A DNA stretch of 8,580 nucleotides, from positions 1-8,580 of the forward strand of contig JAIDTS010000494.1 in assembly GCA_029060585.1 (NCBI GenBank). The letters run 5' to 3'. The translations under genes were made by a program, and so were the position numbers. Below, piece by piece: positions 5,153-8,580 of the stretch; within the stretch, counting starts at the first letter, position 1; every line of letters starts with the position of its first letter. The notes beneath the pieces are model-generated. The model made no database searches, was not told where the DNA came from, and was given only the letters and a program-made list of their open reading frames with translations. This stretch comes from Muribaculaceae bacterium. Lineage in GTDB: Bacteria > Bacteroidota > Bacteroidia > Bacteroidales > Muribaculaceae.

Positions 5153-8092
5153 TTATCCGAGGGTATCGAGAAGATCTTCGAGCGACATCGGATCCATCAG
5201 CACGTTACGCGGTTTTCCACCGGTAGCCGGTCCTACCACTCCCAAGGCCTCAAGCTGATCCATGATTCGGCCAGCGCGGTTGTAGCCGATCTCATATCGT
5301 CTCTGCACAGCGGATGTAGAGGCCACTCCGCTGGAGACAACCTGACGCGCGATATCCTTAAGCAGCGGATCGAGTTTTCCGATGGCAGCTGCATCCACTT
5401 CCTGACCGTCGCTGTCGCCATCCATCTGAGGTTCGGGAAGCATGTATGGTCCCTGAGGATACGGCTGACGCGATATGTAGTCGCACACCTCTTCTACTTC
5501 CGGAGTGTCGACGAAAGCACACTGGACGCGTGTCATCTCGCCGTTGTTGCTGATGAGCATGTCGCCTCTGCCTATCAGCTGCTGGGCTCCGGTGGAGTCA
5601 AGAATCGTCTTGGAGTCAATTCCCGAGCTCACTTTGAAGGCGATACGCACCGGGAAGTTTGCCTTGATCATGCCGGTGATCACGTTGGTGGAGGGTCGCT
5701 GAGTAGCGATAATGACATGAATTCCGACGGCACGCGCCAGCTGAGCCAGACGTGCAATGGGGAGCTCCACGTCCTTTCCGGCAGTCATAATCAGATCGGC
5801 GAACTCGTCGATGATTACTACAATATAAGGCATATATCGGTGTCCTTCCCTGGGATCGAGCTTCTTGGCGTTGAACTTGTCGTTGTATTCCGTCAACTGC
5901 TTGACATAGGCCTTTTCAAGGAGCATATACCTCTCGTCCATTTCGACGCAGAGCGAGTTGAGAGTGGCTACGACATTCTCCATCTTAGTGATGACTGCCT
6001 GAGGACTGTCTGGAATCTTCGCAAGATAATATTTCTCAATCTTAGTATAGAGAGTGAATTCCACACGTTTAGGGTCGACCATCACGAATTTCAGCTCTTC
6101 CGGACGTTTTGAATAAAGAAGAGAAGTCACTATAGCGTTGAGACCAACCGACTTTCCCTGACCGGTAGCGCCGGCCACGAGCAGATGGGGCATCTTAGCG
6201 AGATCGGCGATATAGACCTCGTTGGATATGGTGGATCCCAAAGCCACGGGAAGCTTGTATTTAGTAGTCTGGTAAGCTTTTGACTGAATTATAGTGCGCA
6301 TCGAGACCGTCTGCGCATCCTTGTTTGCCACTTCTATACCTACTGTACCCTTTCCGGGAATAGGAGCGATTATTCGCACACCGTTGGCAGCAAGCGAAAG
6401 CGCCAGGTCATCGGCAAGACCTCGGATCTTGGCAATCTTCACGCCAGTGTCAGGACGTATCTCGTAGAGTGTCACAGTTGGTCCTACGGTAGCCTCTATG
6501 CTGGTTATTGGTATGCCAAAGTCAAGAAGCGTCTGCTTGATCTTCTGTTTGTTTTCAAGCAATTCGTCGGGATCCACAGATATTTTATCAGAACCTGGAC
6601 GAAGATAGTCTGTCGGCGGGAATTTATATTCATGGGTGAAAAGCTGACTGCCATTGTTCGGAGCAACAGCTGCCATGCCCTTTTCTATCTGATTGACATT
6701 TACAGTCATGACATCTTCCTGAGCCACTTCTTCCGCTTCAGCAGGCTCCTCTTCAGTTATTTCTTTTTGTTCTACATCTTCCTCTTCCAGAATGTCAGAC
6801 TCAGGAGGCACAGCCACACCCTCTTCAGGTATATAATCGGCCTCTACCGATGAGGCTCCAGCGCGTTCGTCAGGCTCAGCACCAAGAGTATTATCCACCG
6901 GATTGTCTTCTACGGAGGTAGAACCCACCGAAGGATCTTCCATTACTGATTCCTCAACCGCGGCAGAAACACCCGATGTAAGAGTGGCTGCTTCATAGCC
7001 CATGTTGGAATCTGCATATTCGTTTTCATCCAGAGGCTCTTCCGAAATAGCGAGCGAATTCGGATCTTCCTCAAAAGTATCGTAAGGCGACACAGGATCC
7101 TCCTCGTCCTCAAGATCGTTGAACTCAAATAGAGTGTCGGTGTCAGGACTGAACTCCACGTTTTCGGGAGCCTCAGGCTCCTTCTCTTCCGGAAGTATTT
7201 CCTCGCCTTCTCCCGAAAGGGCCTGATCAATCTTCTCACGCCTCTTCATTTCCTCTACTTCACCCTGCACCTGCATCTCCGCCTCTTCAGCCTCACGCAG
7301 CTTTCGCTTTCTCTCATCATAAGCCCGCTTCTTACGCAGGATCCATTTTATGGCGTCGCGCAGGCAGATGACTACAAACAGCGATATGAGCACGATAGAT
7401 ATGATTATGGCGCCGCTCCATCCGATGTAGCTATAGATTACTTCGTTTATGTATCTTCCGTGAAATCCGCCCCAATTTACGTCGGTGTCAAGACCTATCG
7501 AGACCATCCCTACCACAACGCTCAGAGTGATTAGTGCGATCAACGATTTAATTGTGAAGTCGAGAGTCCTGAAACGAGGGTATCCTACGAGCAACTTCAT
7601 AGACACACAGAGGAGCCACACCACGATAACGACAGCACCTACTCCGAAACCCTGATTAATCAGAAGTTCGGTGATCCGTGCTCCTCCTTCTCCGGCGTCG
7701 TTTGCGACCGCTGTTCCAAGTCCGGTAGCGGAATCGGCAGCCATACTCTGGTCGATCACGCAGTTGCTGAAATAAGACAGGAAAGCCACGGCAAACCAGA
7801 ATCCCAGGCCTCCGAGAATTATTCCGACTACAAGGCGCGTGACTATTGAATCACGCCATTCCTTTACGGCATCCTTCAAGGACCGGGATTTTCGCACATT
7901 CCTCTCCGTTTCCGGAGCGGACGTAGATTTGCCAACGGAATCTTTAGGAGCAACCTGCTGGCTTTGGCGTCGGGAGTTGCGTCGTCTTCCGGGAGCAGTC
8001 GGTTCAGGCACAACAGGCTGCTCTTCTGCCGGGAACTCCTGATTCTCTTCAGCCGATGATATTTCGGGGGAATAATTATGATAGTGCTTCAT
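5153..8092 (-). CDS. ftsK: DNA translocase FtsK/SpoIIIE
   Basis: A 979-residue septal ATPase that pumps double-stranded DNA and coordinates chromosome dimer resolution with division. The N-terminal domain has four membrane segments at about 86-107, 147-168, 181-200 and 226-245. A basic, probably coiled-coil stretch follows (252-290), then a long acidic linker (about 291-460). The motor begins near 485 and carries Walker A GATGQGKS (641-648), Walker B VVIIDEFADL (758-767) and IIATQRPS (794-801). The gamma winged helix at about 905-965 has QRRYEIGYNRAGRIMDQLE, the module that reads polar guide sequences and, in E. coli, activates XerD. All parts are intact. A TAnnTTTG promoter lies 72 bp upstream of the start, and lolA follows 32 bp after the TAA stop. 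Confidence 0.97.
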   Translation of the reverse strand: MKHYHNYSPEISSAEENQEFPAEEQPVVPEPTAPGRRRNSRRQSQQVAPKDSVGKSTSAPETERNVRKSRSLKDAVKEWRDSIVTRLVVGIILGGLGFWFAVAFLSYFSNCVIDQSMAADSATGLGTAVANDAGEGGARITELLINQGFGVGAVVIVVWLLCVSMKLLVGYPRFRTLDFTIKSLIALITLSVVVGMVSIGLDTDVNWGGFHGRYINEVIYSYIGWSGAIIISIVLISLFVVICLRDAIKWILRKKRAYDERKRKLREAEEAEMQVQGEVEEMKRREKIDQALSGEGEEILPEEKEPEAPENVEFSPDTDTLFEFNDLEDEEDPVSPYDTFEEDPNSLAISEEPLDENEYADSNMGYEAATLTSGVSAAVEESVMEDPSVGSTSVEDNPVDNTLGAEPDERAGASSVEADYIPEEGVAVPPESDILEEEDVEQKEITEEEPAEAEEVAQEDVMTVNVNQIEKGMAAVAPNNGSQLFTHEYKFPPTDYLRPGSDKISVDPDELLENKQKIKQTLLDFGIPITSIEATVGPTVTLYEIRPDTGVKIAKIRGLADDLALSLAANGVRIIAPIPGKGTVGIEVANKDAQTVSMRTIIQSKAYQTTKYKLPVALGSTISNEVYIADLAKMPHLLVAGATGQGKSVGLNAIVTSLLYSKRPEELKFVMVDPKRVEFTLYTKIEKYYLAKIPDSPQAVITKMENVVATLNSLCVEMDERYMLLEKAYVKQLTEYNDKFNAKKLDPREGHRYMPYIVVIIDEFADLIMTAGKDVELPIARLAQLARAVGIHVIIATQRPSTNVITGMIKANFPVRIAFKVSSGIDSKTILDSTGAQQLIGRGDMLISNNGEMTRVQCAFVDTPEVEEVCDYISRQPYPQGPYMLPEPQMDGDSDGQEVDAAAIGKLDPLLKDIARQVVSSGVASTSAVQRRYEIGYNRAGRIMDQLEALGVVGPATGGKPRNVLMDPMSLEDLLDTLG

Positions 8093-8163
8093 ATGCAGAA
8101 GGTCTGGAAATTGAAATTGGAATAAGCTTACACCGTTTTTCCGGGTCGTTGAAGATGGAAATG

Positions 8164-8197
8164 CAAAATTAGTAAAAAAAAACGGGATAATATCAAA
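8164..8197 (-). promoter_or_regulatory. Predicted Bacteroidetes-type promoter for ftsK
   Basis: On the minus strand TTTG (8197-8194) is followed after 22 bp by TAATTTTG (8171-8164), a perfect match to the Bacteroidetes -7 box TAnnTTTG. The spacing is at or slightly above the usual range. Transcription should begin near 8160, giving a leader of about 68 nt before the ftsK start at 8092. The rest of the leader shows no obvious structure. Confidence 0.65.
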
Positions 8198-8203
8198 AAA
8201 AAA
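8174..8203. other. Two A9 tracts spaced 21 bp apart in the divergent promoter region
   Basis: Runs of nine A occupy 8174-8182 and 8195-8203, centre to centre 21 bp, or two helical turns. In-phase A-tracts bend DNA and can act as UP-like elements. Both lie inside the ftsK promoter (one between its boxes, one reaching its -33 box) and upstream of the plus-strand -7 box. The tracts are directly visible; the bending role is inferred. Confidence 0.6.
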
Positions 8204-8206
8204 TGT

Positions 8207-8214
8207 TAACTTTG
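8207..8214 (+). promoter_or_regulatory. Predicted -7 box for the plus-strand small gene and dxs
   Basis: TAACTTTG is a perfect TAnnTTTG match. No TTTG appears about 20 bp upstream; that position is A-rich. The predicted transcription start is near 8218, only about 4 nt ahead of the ATG at 8222, so the mRNA would be nearly leaderless for the small protein. Confidence 0.55.
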
Positions 8215-8221
8215 CATTGAA

Positions 8222-8401
8222 ATGAAACCTACAAGAATCGCAGGACTCGCAGTGCTCGCTCTTCTATGGGTGTGGCTCTGTGTGGGGCTGCTCACTTCCG
8301 CGGATGGATTTAACCTGAAAAACATCCTAATAGCGGCTATGAGCGGCATCATCATTTTTGTGCCCCTTTACAAAAAATATTTCGGGGCAGGTAAGAAATA
8401 G
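8222..8401 (+). CDS. Small two-pass membrane protein of unknown function (59 residues)
   Basis: The frame runs from ATG at 8222 to TAG at 8399-8401. Residues 5-25 are strongly hydrophobic (AGLAVLALLWVWLCVGLL), a short polar turn with DGFNLKN follows, and a second hydrophobic segment lies at about 34-50, ending in a basic tail (KKYFGAGKK). The positive ends suggest both termini face the cytoplasm. Support for a real gene comes from the membrane pattern, the perfect -7 box 7 bp upstream, and the placement 6 bp before dxs in the same frame. I do not recognise a family. It could be a dxs-linked membrane protein or a coupling leader for dxs. No SD sequence is visible, as expected for this phylum. 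Confidence 0.65.
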   Translation: MKPTRIAGLAVLALLWVWLCVGLLTSADGFNLKNILIAAMSGIIIFVPLYKKYFGAGKK

Positions 8402-8407
8402 CACTAC

Positions 8408-8580
8408 ATGAAAGAGGAAACCGCTTCATCATCTACACTCGTCCCCCGGACTACCGGCTACGGGCTCCTGGATCAGATATCGTCTCCAGCCGACGTGCGG
8501 GCGCTACGTCTCGACCAGCTGCCCGAGCTGTGCGAAGACATACGGCACTTTCTGATCGACCATCTATAGTTCAATCCCGG
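8408..8580 (+). CDS. dxs: 1-deoxy-D-xylulose-5-phosphate synthase, N-terminal fragment, interrupted by in-frame TAG at codon 54; runs off the window
   Basis: Dxs joins pyruvate and glyceraldehyde 3-phosphate using thiamine diphosphate, the first step of the MEP isoprenoid pathway. Residues 20-53 (LLDQISSPADVRALRLDQLP, then ELCEDIRHFLIDHL) are the typical Bacteroidetes Dxs N-terminus after a variable 19-residue lead. At 8567-8569 the codon is TAG, and the next codons read Phe-Asn-Pro-(Gly), which fits the conserved NPGH segment leading to the thiamine-binding histidine of the family. From recall, relatives have Ser-x-Asn-Pro-Gly-His here, so a TCG to TAG change is the simplest explanation. The window ends 11 bases after the TAG, so the rest cannot be checked. 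It could be a sequencing error, a strain-specific nonsense mutation or suppressed amber. Identification as dxs is fairly firm despite only 53 codons. Confidence 0.75.

Noticed and set aside
5717..6112. 131-codon open frame on the plus strand
   Set aside because: Antisense to the conserved FtsK motor, including the Walker B region; explained by codon bias of the real gene.
6943..7239. 98-codon minus-strand frame rich in Arg and Leu
   Set aside because: Out-of-frame reading of the acidic FtsK linker; composition is a by-product of Glu/Asp codons.

Overview
The window looks like chromosomal DNA from a Bacteroidales bacterium, possibly a gut lineage such as Muribaculaceae. The order is supported by two perfect TAnnTTTG-type -7 boxes in the one divergent promoter region, the absence of Shine-Dalgarno sequences at the starts, and the character of the FtsK, TrxB, M16 and Dxs sequences. 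The family-level guess is weak. I see no tRNA, rRNA, CRISPR array, transposase or phage gene.

Most of the window (8092 down to 1) is a minus-strand gene train. In transcription order it holds ftsK (DNA translocase), a lolA-like periplasmic lipoprotein carrier, trxB (thioredoxin reductase), a dCMP deaminase, an S41 carboxy-terminal processing protease, a 5-formyltetrahydrofolate cyclo-ligase and the N-terminal part of an M16 zinc peptidase that runs off the left edge. Spacings are 32, 128, -1, 52, -31 and 107 bp. The first six genes could therefore be one operon. The M16 gene is set apart by a perfect 17-bp inverted repeat. Three products bear on DNA-precursor supply: TrxB (electrons for ribonucleotide reductase through thioredoxin), dCMP deaminase (dUMP) and the folate cyclo-ligase (one-carbon folates needed for dTMP). 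They share the train with FtsK, which clears chromosomes from the septum. LolA, the S41 protease and the M16 peptidase are envelope functions.

Between ftsK and the right-hand genes is a 129-bp divergent promoter region with two -7 boxes pointing away from each other and two A9 tracts spaced two helical turns apart. To its right on the plus strand are an unlisted 59-residue protein with two predicted membrane segments and, 6 bp later and in the same frame, the start of dxs (1-deoxy-D-xylulose-5-phosphate synthase). The dxs reading frame meets an in-frame TAG at codon 54, where relatives carry a small residue (usually Ser, by recall), and the Dxs-like sequence resumes right after it. This is the most unusual observation here. 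Otherwise the window is mostly conserved housekeeping DNA, and I found no convincing new defence or mobile system.
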